A stretch of 29,347 nucleotides of DNA from Dehalococcoidia bacterium. Its GTDB lineage: Bacteria > Chloroflexota > Dehalococcoidia > Dehalococcoidales > DAOWKM01. Location: assembly GCA_030643695.1 (NCBI GenBank), contig DAOWKM010000072.1, positions 1-29,347 of the forward strand. Reading direction: 5' to 3'. The translations under genes were made by a program, and so were the position numbers. The notes under the pieces are model-generated. The model made no database searches. It was not told the DNA's origin and was given only the letters and a program-made list of their open reading frames with translations. Position 1 is the stretch's first letter. Each line of letters begins with the position of its first letter. Positions 21,348 to 28,359 of the stretch are shown piece by piece.

Positions 21348-23932
21348 ACACAGCTAATGAGTCACCGGGTGAACAATTAACCCCAATCAATCGCACCCGG
21401 ATTGCCAAGGCTATCTTTGCTGCTGCTGAATCTATGGGCATGCCTGATAGACATCAAATAGAGCAGCTCACCGCTCAGGTGATTGGACGTCTGGAACAGC
21501 AGCAAACCCTGCCTGGAATGGAGCATCTGGTGCCAAAACGCCGTCAGCGAAAACATCAACCTGCTGATTCTGAAATTGAAGCCATGGTGAGAGAAATCTT
21601 GACCACTGAAGAGCTAACCAAGCAAGAGGAGGTCCAGCCTAAGATGAAATCAACCACTATAGTCAAACCAAAGGTTCAGCCTGCTCCCGGCATCACTCTT
21701 ACTGAGAATGCCCTCCGTGTTCTGGAAAGAAGGTATCTCAAAAAAGATAAACGGGGGCAGGTTATTGAGACACCAGAGGAGATGTTCCGTCGCGTGGCGC
21801 AGGCTATTGCCTCTGCCGAGCTCACCTACGACCCTAAGGCAGATGTTAGGGCGAGGGAAGAAGAATTCTATCAGGTAATGGCAAATCTTGAATTCCTGCC
21901 TAACTCCCCTACCCTGATGAACGCAGGGAGGGAGCTAGGGCAACTGTCAGCTTGCTTTGTCCTTCCCGTTGAGGATTCGATGGAGTCCATCTTTAATGCG
22001 GTAAAATATACTGCGCTCATCCACAAAAGTGGCGGCGGGACTGGGTTTTCCTTCTCTAAACTGAGACCAGAAAAGGATAGGGTTGGCTCTACTGGGGGGG
22101 TAGCCAGTGGTCCAGTTTCCTTTATGAGAGCCTTTGACACTGCTACTGATGTCATCAAACAGGGGGGGATGCGCCGTGGGGCAAATATGGCTATCCTCAA
22201 TGTTGACCACCCCGATATTATGAAGTTCATAGTAGCCAAGGAGGACCCTACTGCCTTTACTAACTTCAATCTTTCAGTAGCGGTAACTAGCGAATTTATG
22301 GAAAAAGTTGAGGCTGGCAGTGACTATAATCTAATAAATCCACGCACTAAAGAGGTAGAGGGTAAGCTCAATGCCAAAGAGGTGTTTGATAAGATAGTAG
22401 ATATGGCTTGGGAAACAGGCGACCCGGGCATTGTCTTCATTGACCGAATAAATCAAGGTAATCCCACTCCGCAACTAGGTAAGATTGAGAGCACCAACCC
22501 TTGTGGCGAGCAGCCGCTGCTTGCCTATGAGTCATGTAATCTGGGCTCTATCAATCTAAGCAGGATGTTACGAACCATAAATGGAACTACTGAGATTGAT
22601 TATCCCAAGCTAGCTGAGACAGTGAAAATTGCCGTGAGATTCCTGGACAATGTCATTGAGGTTAATAAGTTCCCCCTGCCCGAAATAGCTGAAGCGACCA
22701 GGGAATCCAGGAAGATAGGGCTGGGGGTGATGGGATTTGCCGATATGTTAATCCAGCTCGGCATCTCTTATGACTCAGAGGAGGCGCTACAGATTGCCGC
22801 CGACATTATGCATTTTATAAATGAAGAGGCGTGTAACGCCTCAGTGGAGCTAGCTAAGCAGCGTGGCATCTTCCCTGCTTTCAACGGCAGCATCTATGAT
22901 ACCCCTGATGGTCTCAGGCTGAGGAATGCATCTTGCACCACCATTGCTCCCACCGGCACCCTGAGCATAATTGCTGGCTGTTCTAGCGGCATCGAGCCCC
23001 TCTTTGCCTTGAGCTATGTAAGAAACATCCTGGATGGCGCTCAACTAATAGAGGTGAATCCCTACTTTGAGGAAGCAGCTAGGGATGGGGGTTTCTATTC
23101 CGAAGAACTTATGCAGCAGCTAGCCGATGGAGCAAGACTCCATGATATGGACAAAGTCCCTGACGACATCAAACGGCTGTTCGTTACCGCCCATGAGATA
23201 AGCCCTGAGTGGCATGTCAGGATGCAGGCTGCCTTCCAGAGGTCTACCAATAATGCTGTTTCCAAGACGGTTAACTTCCCTCAGGAGGCTACCCGGGAAG
23301 ACATAGCTAAGGTCTATATGCTGGCTTACCGGGAGGGGTTAAAGGGGATAACTATTTACCGGGATAGAAGCCGCCATGCCCAGGTATTAACCACGGGCAA
23401 GATAGAGGGGGTTGAAGGTGGGGTGCTTACCCCCAGGAAGAGGTCAAAAATAACCACCGGAATAACCGAAAGAGTAACTACCGGCTGTGGATATATCTAT
23501 GTAACGGTAAACTCTGATGAGCGAGGCATATGCGAGGTCTTCTCCACCCTGGGCAAAGCCGGCGGCTGTGCCTCAGCCCAGCTTGAAGCCACCTGCCGAC
23601 TCATCTCCTTAGCGTTAAGGTCTGGGGTGGATGTCGCCTCGGTGGTGAGACAGCTTCGTGGTATTCGCTGTCCCTCCATTGCCTGGGAAGGAGGCAAGTC
23701 TATTCTCTCCTGTGCTGATGCCATTGCCAGCGTTCTGGAGAAACACATAAGCTCTGATAGCGGTCATGGTGAGGAAAGCTCAAAACTTGAGGCGGCTCCA
23801 AGCAGTGAGGATAGCGGTCATGGCGTAGATACCGCCAGAAATATAGTGGGGCAGTGCCCTGACTGCGGCGGTTTGCTCGTCTATCAGGAGGGCTGCTTTA
23901 TCTGCCCCAGCTGTGGTTATACCAAGTGCTAA
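21344..23932 (+). CDS. nrdJ: Adenosylcobalamin-dependent ribonucleotide reductase (class II)
   Basis: Reduces ribonucleotides to deoxyribonucleotides with a cobalamin-generated thiyl radical, independent of oxygen. The 862-residue protein begins with a segment resembling a degenerate ATP-cone (~residues 15-50). A helical region follows, then the catalytic barrel from ~115. Marks are LPNSPTLMNAG (~184-194), QLSACFVLP with the redox Cys, and the GGGTGFSFS loop. The active-site NPCGEQ (Cys ~387, Glu ~389) and TIAPTGTLS (~536) follow. A TSCPD-type region follows at ~705-805. The C-terminus has two CxxC pairs (CPDCGG, CPSCGYTKC), probably the shuttle cysteines. Between them and the core is a Ser/Glu-rich linker with a duplicated DSGHG element. 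It overlaps nrdR by 4 bases. Confidence 0.95.
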   Translation: MNTANESPGEQLTPINRTRIAKAIFAAAESMGMPDRHQIEQLTAQVIGRLEQQQTLPGMEHLVPKRRQRKHQPADSEIEAMVREILTTEELTKQEEVQPKMKSTTIVKPKVQPAPGITLTENALRVLERRYLKKDKRGQVIETPEEMFRRVAQAIASAELTYDPKADVRAREEEFYQVMANLEFLPNSPTLMNAGRELGQLSACFVLPVEDSMESIFNAVKYTALIHKSGGGTGFSFSKLRPEKDRVGSTGGVASGPVSFMRAFDTATDVIKQGGMRRGANMAILNVDHPDIMKFIVAKEDPTAFTNFNLSVAVTSEFMEKVEAGSDYNLINPRTKEVEGKLNAKEVFDKIVDMAWETGDPGIVFIDRINQGNPTPQLGKIESTNPCGEQPLLAYESCNLGSINLSRMLRTINGTTEIDYPKLAETVKIAVRFLDNVIEVNKFPLPEIAEATRESRKIGLGVMGFADMLIQLGISYDSEEALQIAADIMHFINEEACNASVELAKQRGIFPAFNGSIYDTPDGLRLRNASCTTIAPTGTLSIIAGCSSGIEPLFALSYVRNILDGAQLIEVNPYFEEAARDGGFYSEELMQQLADGARLHDMDKVPDDIKRLFVTAHEISPEWHVRMQAAFQRSTNNAVSKTVNFPQEATREDIAKVYMLAYREGLKGITIYRDRSRHAQVLTTGKIEGVEGGVLTPRKRSKITTGITERVTTGCGYIYVTVNSDERGICEVFSTLGKAGGCASAQLEATCRLISLALRSGVDVASVVRQLRGIRCPSIAWEGGKSILSCADAIASVLEKHISSDSGHGEESSKLEAAPSSEDSGHGVDTARNIVGQCPDCGGLLVYQEGCFICPSCGYTKC

Positions 23933-23970
23933 ATATAGTATAGAATCTAAAGAGCAGAAGGAGGGAAAAT

Positions 23971-24270
23971 ATGAGTGAAAAGGCTACTCAGCGGGAAGTG
24001 CAGGTTGTCTTTCCCGACAATCTTAAAGGCGGTGCATATTCAAATTTGATGGTCGTTACCCATACCAAAGAGGAGTTTGTCCTAGATTATTTAATGGTCA
24101 CGCCTCCCGTCGGTTCCGTGACTGCAAGAGTCGTTATTAGTCCAGGACATATGAAAAGGATGATTTCTGCACTTACAGAAAACTTGAATAAATACGAGTT
24201 TAAGTTTGGCAAATTGACTGCAGCAGAAGAGCCGCCTAGGGCACTTGGATTCCAGCCCCCAGCAAAATAG
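23971..24270 (+). CDS. DUF3467 family protein
   Basis: A 99-residue protein fitting the DUF3467 family, with YSNLMVVTHTKEEFVLDYL (~residues 22-41) and a C-terminal ARVVISPGHMKRMISALTENLNKYEFKFG block (~residues 52-80). This type is found in many bacteria, and its role is not established. The ribosome site GGAGGG lies 6 bases before the ATG. It lies 38 bases after nrdJ and may still be in that operon, but composition from here to about 26270 is lower in GC. Confidence 0.8.
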   Translation: MSEKATQREVQVVFPDNLKGGAYSNLMVVTHTKEEFVLDYLMVTPPVGSVTARVVISPGHMKRMISALTENLNKYEFKFGKLTAAEEPPRALGFQPPAK

Positions 24271-24281
24271 GGAGATTGAAA

Positions 24282-24599
24282 GTGCAATTTGACCTGCTAT
24301 CATGGGGAATCGGTATTCCCACTGGCATTAGTGTGAATTGGTTGTCCATGTGGTTATACAATAGATTTTGGAGGAAAAGGCGAACAAGGGGTGATTACTT
24401 CACTGCAACCTATTCAGGTGGTGATATCGATTTTGAAGGTCGTGTTAAGACACGTATTTCAGTAGAAGAAATATTCCAGAATCTGCTGAAATCAGTACCA
24501 AAGGCTGAGCATAAAGAAGCTGCAAGACGCTTAAGACAACGCAAAACAGGCCTGATGAACTACCAAGGCAAGATCATAAAACCATCGACTAGGAAATAA
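24282..24599 (+). CDS. Small membrane-anchored protein, unrecognised
   Basis: A 105-residue protein with an N-terminal hydrophobic segment (about residues 5-26), an immediate basic patch (FWRKRRTRG), and a soluble remainder with VKTRISVEEIFQNLLKS and a basic C-terminus. The inferred topology is N-terminal anchor with a cytosolic tail. GTG 24282 is chosen because AGGGAG is 7 bases before it; a TTG at 24276 is the alternative. It follows the DUF3467 gene by 11 bases and ends before the methyltransferase promoter. No family is recognised, and I infer no function. Confidence 0.6.
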   Translation: MQFDLLSWGIGIPTGISVNWLSMWLYNRFWRKRRTRGDYFTATYSGGDIDFEGRVKTRISVEEIFQNLLKSVPKAEHKEAARRLRQRKTGLMNYQGKIIKPSTRK

Positions 24600-24611
24600 A
24601 CAAAGTAACTC

Positions 24612-24640
24612 TTGACAAAATACACGGAAGCGTGTATAAT
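24612..24640 (+). promoter_or_regulatory. Full-consensus promoter of the methyltransferase gene
   Basis: TTGACA (24612-24617), 17-base spacer, TATAAT (24635-24640): both hexamers are perfect. Predicted transcript start is near 24647, about 30 bases before the ATG at 24679. Confidence 0.85.
24620..24637. promoter_or_regulatory. Palindrome inside the methyltransferase promoter (operator candidate)
   Basis: ATACACG (24620-24626), centre GAAG, CGTGTAT (24631-24637): a perfect 7-bp inverted repeat covering the spacer and the first three bases of the -10. It is in the classic position for a repressor, possibly the methyltransferase itself. Confidence 0.55.
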
Positions 24641-24678
24641 AAAAGAGCTATTTGATGAAGTGAACAGGGGGGAGGTAA

Positions 24679-25581
24679 ATGATTCAAGTTGAAGAAATTA
24701 CTCAACCGCTGAAAATAGGTTACGAAAGAATCTGTCAATGCCCTGCTAATCATATCAACTGCTTGACACCCAAAGAATGGATTCGTTCGCAAGTAGCAAT
24801 ATGGGAATTATCTTACGAAAAGAGGGATATACGAGACAAGAAAATTCATCCAGCCGTTTTCCCAATTGCGTTGCCAGCGAAGTGTATAAAGCTATTTACA
24901 CACGAAGGAGAGTTAGTCCTTGATCCATTTGTAGGAATTGGAACTACTTTACTAGCTGCTCAAGACCTCAATAGAAATGCTGTTGGGTTTGACTTGAAAG
25001 AGGAATATCTAGAGGTTACTCAGTCCAGACTTTCACAAGGTAGACTCCTTAACGATACAAAGCAAATAGCAATACAGGATGATGCACGAAACATACCACA
25101 GTATTTAAAAGAGGAAACAGTAGCACTGGCAGTTGCGTCACCTCCTTACTCAAGATTTCTTGATAAACCTCGACTAAACAAGAGTATGAGAGGTGATTTA
25201 AGACAGAATGAGCACTATTTGACGATACAGCAATATTCGAATGACCCTAACGATATAGGCAACTTAGAGCCCATCGCATTCAGTAAAGCTTTGGGTGAAA
25301 TCTATCGGGGTATATTACCACTCTTGAAGACGAAAGCACATTGTGTAATCAACTTAAATGACTTATGGTGGGAAAACAAGCGGGTACCCACTCATATCTA
25401 CGTTGTAGAGGCAATGATGGAAGTTGGCTATGAGCTACGCAATATCCTGATTTGGGATAGAAGGAATCTTGTTAATCGAGTAGGTATTTTTGGATGGCCT
25501 AACAACTACATAAAACTAGGAACTACTTTTGAATATATCTTAGATTTTTGGAAACCACCACATCAAAAAACACGTTCATAG
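24679..25581 (+). CDS. DNA methyltransferase (N4-cytosine or N6-adenine) of a restriction-modification pair
   Basis: A 300-residue S-adenosylmethionine-dependent DNA methyltransferase. Motif X-like HPAVFPIALPAKCIKLF is followed by motif I LDPFVGIGTTLLAAQ (~residues 81-95) and FDLKEEYLEVTQSRL (~106-120). Motif IV SPPY is at ~154-157. The order with I before IV differs from the usual beta class, where IV comes first. SPPY is typical of N4-cytosine enzymes, while the partner belongs to the MvaI/BcnI family, whose known members pair with N4-cytosine methylation. The ribosome site is GGGGGGAGGT just before the ATG. The 3' end overlaps the convergent endonuclease gene by 19 bases. Composition is lower in GC than the core genes nearby. 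Confidence 0.87.
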   Translation: MIQVEEITQPLKIGYERICQCPANHINCLTPKEWIRSQVAIWELSYEKRDIRDKKIHPAVFPIALPAKCIKLFTHEGELVLDPFVGIGTTLLAAQDLNRNAVGFDLKEEYLEVTQSRLSQGRLLNDTKQIAIQDDARNIPQYLKEETVALAVASPPYSRFLDKPRLNKSMRGDLRQNEHYLTIQQYSNDPNDIGNLEPIAFSKALGEIYRGILPLLKTKAHCVINLNDLWWENKRVPTHIYVVEAMMEVGYELRNILIWDRRNLVNRVGIFGWPNNYIKLGTTFEYILDFWKPPHQKTRS

Positions 25582-26270
25582 CTATCAAAAAGCTGTAGAA
25601 AGTCTCCCTTGCTCATTCTGAATCCAGTCCCGTGGTCGTGATACTGTCCTTTCCGTTTACCACTTCTGAATACACCAATACGAATATCTACTTTAAGCTT
25701 GTCATTCTCAATTGATGATCTGAACTTGTTCCTGTTTAAATTAGAGAGTAAGTAACCCTCAATATAGTGAAACCTTTCGTTTGCGGAGTTCCTTTCTCCT
25801 TTTGTCTCAGCAAACACGAGCAAAGTCTTGTCTGATTTAAAAGTCAAAACATCATCCAATATAGTGGAGATTAACCAGTAGCATTCAATATTGTTCTTGT
25901 TATGAAGTACTAATCTATCATTCTCAAAGGCTACTCTGAAATACTGGGGATTATACCTTGAGCCATAACAAGTTGAATGTAGGTTATAGTAACCTTCATC
26001 ATCTAAGTATTTATAGTTTTCAAATAACACTCGGTTTACTCCCTTTGGCTCCGGAGACTTCGTGACGAGGGTCAACATACTTGCCGATTCAATCCTCTTA
26101 GTCTTCAGTTCTATCTCACCAATATCTGGCAATCTAAAGTTATTCTCCTTTAAACCTAACAAATCCTCTAACGTCTTACCTATTCCTGTATCGCCCGCTC
26201 TGTGAGTTTTTATATACCCCATATCTCTAATTACTAAGAGCTTTTGTTTAATTTCTTCAAGGCTTTTCAT
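25563..26270 (-). CDS. MvaI/BcnI-family type II restriction endonuclease
   Basis: A 235-residue endonuclease, close to MvaI and BcnI in length. Residues 21-43 carry THRAGDTGIGKTLEDLLGL and KENN, a family signature. The catalytic D-x4-E-x-K is at D49, E54 and K56 (LPDIGEIELKTKR), almost the same numbers as in MvaI (D50, E55, K57). The next stretch has SMLTLVTKSPEP. Known members recognise CCWGG or CCSGG and cut as monomers; the specificity here is unproven. ATG 26270 is chosen because GGAGG lies 7 bases before it, whereas the longer frame from 26321 runs over the predicted promoter. The gene is on the opposite strand from its methyltransferase and shares 19 bases with its end. Confidence 0.88.
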   Translation of the reverse strand: MKSLEEIKQKLLVIRDMGYIKTHRAGDTGIGKTLEDLLGLKENNFRLPDIGEIELKTKRIESASMLTLVTKSPEPKGVNRVLFENYKYLDDEGYYNLHSTCYGSRYNPQYFRVAFENDRLVLHNKNNIECYWLISTILDDVLTFKSDKTLLVFAETKGERNSANERFHYIEGYLLSNLNRNKFRSSIENDKLKVDIRIGVFRSGKRKGQYHDHGTGFRMSKGDFLQLFDSYERVF

Positions 26271-26298
26271 TGCCAATCCTCCACTCGCCAGTAAGGTC

Positions 26299-26328
26299 AG
26301 TATAGCCTGTGAGTGAGACATTTGGCAA
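26299..26328 (-). promoter_or_regulatory. Promoter of the endonuclease gene
   Basis: Minus strand: TTGCCA (26323-26328), 18-base spacer, TATACT (26299-26304). It would yield a ~22-base leader before the ATG at 26270 and is weaker than the methyltransferase promoter, as expected if methylation must come first. Confidence 0.45.
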
Positions 26329-26335
26329 TAACATC

Positions 26336-26374
26336 ATATAGCCCCCATTCGCAATTTCATCCCCTAGGCTATAT
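26336..26374. promoter_or_regulatory. Spaced 8-bp inverted repeat between divergent genes
   Basis: ATATAGCC (26336-26343) and GGCTATAT (26367-26374) are exact inverted copies, 23 bases apart, in the 153-base gap between the endonuclease and NYN genes. The right arm overlaps the possible NYN -10. It could bind a regulator of either gene. Confidence 0.35.
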
Positions 26375-26377
26375 AAT
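26349..26377 (+). promoter_or_regulatory. Possible promoter of the NYN-tldD-tldE run
   Basis: A perfect TATAAT (26372-26377) with a poor -35 (TCGCAA, 26349-26354) 17 bases upstream. The start would be near 26384, giving a ~40-base leader. Confidence 0.35.
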
Positions 26378-26423
26378 TGATTTAGTAAACATAATGAAGA
26401 ATAGTTCGGAAAGGAGGTGATAT

Positions 26424-26963
26424 ATGGGGGATAGTGCAGATAGGACAATGATATTCATTGACGGCAGTAATCTCTACCATTCTCTTAAGGGTTTTTTTAA
26501 ACGAACTGATACAGACATTGGCAAGCTGTGTAATAAGCTCCTGGAAAAACGCCGTTTAGTCAGAATCTATTACTATAATGCTAAGGTAGGACTCAAGGAA
26601 GAACCGGAGCGATACCGAAGCCAACAGGCATTCTTTGCCGGTGTGAATGCCATACCTTACTGCGAGCTGCGTTTGGGGCGTCTCGTTTACAATAACTGGC
26701 CAAATAGCCCTCCCTACGAAAAGGGAGTTGATATTCAATTGGCTACTGATATGATAACTCACAGCTTTAAGAACAATTATGATGTTGCCGTTCTCGTTGC
26801 TGGCGATAATGATTATGTGGGCGCCCTCCAGGCAGTTAAGGATAACGGGAAGAATGTAGAGGTTGCCTTGTTTGGTAAGGAGCGGTCTTCCTATCGGTTA
26901 AGGGTGGTAGCAGATAGAGTAATAACCATAAACGCTCGGTTTCTCAGGGGCTGCTGGAAATAA
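26424..26963 (+). CDS. NYN-domain (LabA/DUF88) putative RNase
   Basis: A 179-residue PIN-like NYN protein. Acidic metal-site residues are in MIFIDGSNLYHSL (~residues 9-21), KGVDIQLATDMI (~100-111) and VLVAGDNDYVGALQ (~119-132). Such proteins are magnesium-dependent ribonucleases or regulatory relatives. The domain spans nearly the whole chain, so no extra binding domain is present. The ribosome site AAGGAGGTGA is perfect, 6 bases from the ATG. It stands between the restriction pair and tldD, 19 bases before the latter, and could be transcribed with tldD/tldE. Confidence 0.85.
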   Translation: MGDSADRTMIFIDGSNLYHSLKGFFKRTDTDIGKLCNKLLEKRRLVRIYYYNAKVGLKEEPERYRSQQAFFAGVNAIPYCELRLGRLVYNNWPNSPPYEKGVDIQLATDMITHSFKNNYDVAVLVAGDNDYVGALQAVKDNGKNVEVALFGKERSSYRLRVVADRVITINARFLRGCWK

Positions 26964-26982
26964 AAACAAGGACAGAATATCT

Positions 26983-28359
26983 ATGCCGCACATTGAGGCT
27001 GTTGGTCACCAGCTAGCTGAAACACTTAAGAAATATAGCGCCGATTATATAGAGGCTCGCCTTGAGGAAAGCCAGTCCAGTCATATTACCTACCGAGGAA
27101 GGAAGTTAGAGTCTATTGGCAGGTCAACTGCCATCGGGGGGAATGTGCGGGCTCTGGTAAGGGGTGGCTGGGGCTTCGTCAGCTTTAATGAACTTGATGA
27201 GCTGCCAGGCAGGGTGGAACTGGCCGTGAAGCAGGCTCAACTTGCTGGTAATAAAGAGAGTAAGCTAGCTCCGGTGGAACCAGTGGTTGATATGGTGGCA
27301 GCTGAGGTAGGTAAAAATCCAGTGGCGATGCCCTTAGCTGAAAAGAAGCAGCTACTGGATGAATATAACGATATTATCTGGCGCACTCCAAAGCTTCAGA
27401 CCTCAACTATTGGCTACAATGATGGCCATAAGAAGGTTATTTTTTTAAGTTCGTCAGGTAGTTATATTGAGCAGGAAAAGACAGGCATTACCCTGCGCCT
27501 GGCGGCTGTTGCCACCAAAGGCAACGAGGTGCAGCAAGTAGGATTGAGCCTGGGCAGCAGTGGTGATTTCAGCTTGCTCCAGGGTCTCCATCAGCAAGTA
27601 GAGCGAATGGCAAACCACGCTGTAGAGCTACTATCAGCTCCACAGATAACGGGAGGAGAATACACTGTGGTATTAGACCCGGTTCTGGCTGGCGTCTTTA
27701 CCCATGAAGCCTTCGGCCACCTATCAGAGGCTGACTTTGTTTATGAGAATGACCGACTTCGTGAAATTATGACCCTGGGTAAAAAATTCGGCGGTAAATA
27801 CCTTAATATTGTTGATAGTGCCGCTATACCCAAACTGCGAGGTAGCTATAAGTATGATGATGAAGGGGTGCCAGCAACTAAGACCTATCTTATCAGGGAG
27901 GGTAAATTGGTCGGCAGGCTTCATTCCAGGGAAACTGCTGCCAGAATGAAGGAACAGCCTACAGGTAATGCTAGAGCTATTAACTATCATTATCCGCCTA
28001 TTGTCCGGATGACCAATACCTATATTGAGCCAGGGTCAGTCTCATTTGAGGATATAATAGGCGACATCAAGGACGGGGTATATGCCAAAAACTGGTATGG
28101 TGGCACTACCAGCATGGAGATGTTTACCTTCTCTGCCGGTGAAGCCTATATGATTCGTAATGGCAAACTGGCTGAGGCACTGCGCCCGGTAGTGCTTACC
28201 GGCAATGTGTTTACCACTTTAATGAACATAGATGCTATCGGTAATGACCTGGAGATGAACCAGGGTGGTGGCTGTGGCAAGGGAGGGCAGGCGCCCCTAT
28301 CGGTTTCTAATGGCAGTCCTCACATCAGAATCCGCCACTGCTTACTTGGAGGCAGGTGA
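26983..28359 (+). CDS. tldD: TldD metalloprotease subunit
   Basis: Part of the TldD/TldE heterodimeric metalloprotease that degrades unfolded peptides and matures some ribosomal peptides. The 458-residue protein carries the catalytic HEAFGH (~residues 241-246) and the downstream MTNTYIEPG segment (~residue 345). A GGGCGKGGQ block (~431-439) supplies the cysteine that acts as the third zinc ligand in this family. The start follows AAGGACA by 10 bases. The gene stops at 28357-28359 with its partner tldE starting at the very next base. Confidence 0.92.
   Translation: MPHIEAVGHQLAETLKKYSADYIEARLEESQSSHITYRGRKLESIGRSTAIGGNVRALVRGGWGFVSFNELDELPGRVELAVKQAQLAGNKESKLAPVEPVVDMVAAEVGKNPVAMPLAEKKQLLDEYNDIIWRTPKLQTSTIGYNDGHKKVIFLSSSGSYIEQEKTGITLRLAAVATKGNEVQQVGLSLGSSGDFSLLQGLHQQVERMANHAVELLSAPQITGGEYTVVLDPVLAGVFTHEAFGHLSEADFVYENDRLREIMTLGKKFGGKYLNIVDSAAIPKLRGSYKYDDEGVPATKTYLIREGKLVGRLHSRETAARMKEQPTGNARAINYHYPPIVRMTNTYIEPGSVSFEDIIGDIKDGVYAKNWYGGTTSMEMFTFSAGEAYMIRNGKLAEALRPVVLTGNVFTTLMNIDAIGNDLEMNQGGGCGKGGQAPLSVSNGSPHIRIRHCLLGGR

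Noticed and set aside
26257..26448. Minus-strand 63-codon open frame and the longer endonuclease start at 26321
   Set aside because: Both run over the predicted endonuclease promoter and the 26270 ATG has the only good ribosome site.
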